A stretch of 6,807 bases of DNA from Peptococcaceae bacterium (lineage in GTDB: Bacteria; Bacillota; Desulfotomaculia; Desulfotomaculales; Desulfocucumaceae): the NCBI GenBank assembly GCA_013336365.1, contig JAAXTT010000079.1, forward strand, positions 1 to 6,807, written 5' to 3'. The position numbers and the translations under genes were made by a program. The notes below the pieces were generated by a model, which was given only the letters and a program-made list of their open reading frames with translations, was not told the DNA's origin and searched no databases. Below, piece by piece: positions 6,639 through 6,807 of the stretch (positions are counted from its first letter, which is position 1; every line of letters starts with the position of its first letter).

Positions 6639-6806
6639 TTAAGGCCATAATCTTTCCTGGGGATAATCCTCCAAAGACCCAATAAACTGATTTATCCGAA
6701 ATATCTTCTTTTTATATAAATCAGTTGCACAGGCTACTGAAATATCCTCAAAGAAAATTGTATCACCGGGCAGGAGCTGAGAGAAAAGAGGGATATCTAT
6801 AGTTAT
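6639..6806 (-). CDS. C-terminal fragment, probable biotin-dependent carboxyltransferase / 5-oxoprolinase subunit C (PxpC/KipA-like)
   Basis: An open frame enters from the right edge and ends at TAA (6641-6639), giving the last 55 residues of a protein whose start is outside the window. The stretch DIPLFSQLLPGDTIFF followed by EDISVACATDLYKKK resembles the end of PxpC/KipA-type proteins, where a conserved aspartate-leucine strand, a 'PGD' turn, an 'F..[IV]S' strand and a final 'A..L' helix close the domain. Such proteins work with partner subunits in ATP-dependent 5-oxoproline cleavage or as sporulation-kinase regulators in Bacillus. The tail after the helix (about 22 residues, ending ERLWP) is longer than I would expect. 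It is on the same strand as priA, 67 bases before its start, and no terminator separates them. The assignment rests on one short motif region recalled by eye; the reading frame itself is fairly secure. Confidence 0.55.
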   Translation of the reverse strand: MTIDIPLFSQLLPGDTIFFEDISVACATDLYKKKIFRINQFIGSLEDYPQERLWP

Positions 6807-6807
6807 C

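Noticed and set aside
1..6807. Mobile elements, CRISPR arrays, tRNA or rRNA genes, riboswitches, intrinsic terminators
   Set aside because: Looking at both strands I saw no transposase, direct-repeat array, structural RNA signature or GC-rich stem followed by a U-run; the window is almost fully occupied by core genes.

Overview
The window looks like an ordinary core-genome stretch of a low-to-moderate GC Gram-positive bacterium, most likely a member of the Clostridia or a related Firmicutes lineage. The main reasons are the gene order priA-def-fmt-(DUF116)-rsmB-rlmN, which is the classic Firmicutes arrangement (normally followed by the stp/prkC phosphatase-kinase pair and rsgA), strong purine-rich Shine-Dalgarno sites, and free use of TTG and GTG starts. 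The DUF116 gene between fmt and rsmB points to an anaerobic clostridial lineage rather than to Bacillus. This placement is inference; no phylogeny was run.

Every gene reads on the minus strand, so the operon runs from right to left. At the right edge (6639-6806) lies the C-terminal tail of a gene entering from outside the window. It resembles the end of a biotin-dependent carboxyltransferase / 5-oxoprolinase subunit C (PxpC/KipA) protein. A 67-base AT-rich gap follows, carrying an extended -10 promoter candidate (TGTTATAAT). Then come priA (replication restart helicase, GTG start), a 76-base gap, def (peptide deformylase, TTG start), fmt (Met-tRNA formyltransferase), a DUF116 membrane protein rich in cysteines, rsmB (16S rRNA m5C967 methyltransferase, TTG start overlapping the previous stop) and rlmN (23S rRNA m2A2503 methyltransferase), which runs off the left edge.

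Functionally the cluster joins replication restart (PriA), formylation of the initiator tRNA and its later removal from new proteins (Fmt, Def), and rRNA modification at the ribosome's functional centres (RsmB, RlmN). From def to rlmN the gaps are 31 bases or less, and the DUF116/rsmB junction overlaps by two bases, so these genes are probably co-transcribed and partly translationally coupled.

I found no mobile element, CRISPR array, RNA gene or defence system. No stretch over 300 bases lacks a gene. The parts most worth a second look are the uncharacterised DUF116 protein, the non-standard neighbour upstream of priA, a perfect hairpin at the fmt/DUF116 junction, and unusual residues in the radical-SAM motif of RlmN.
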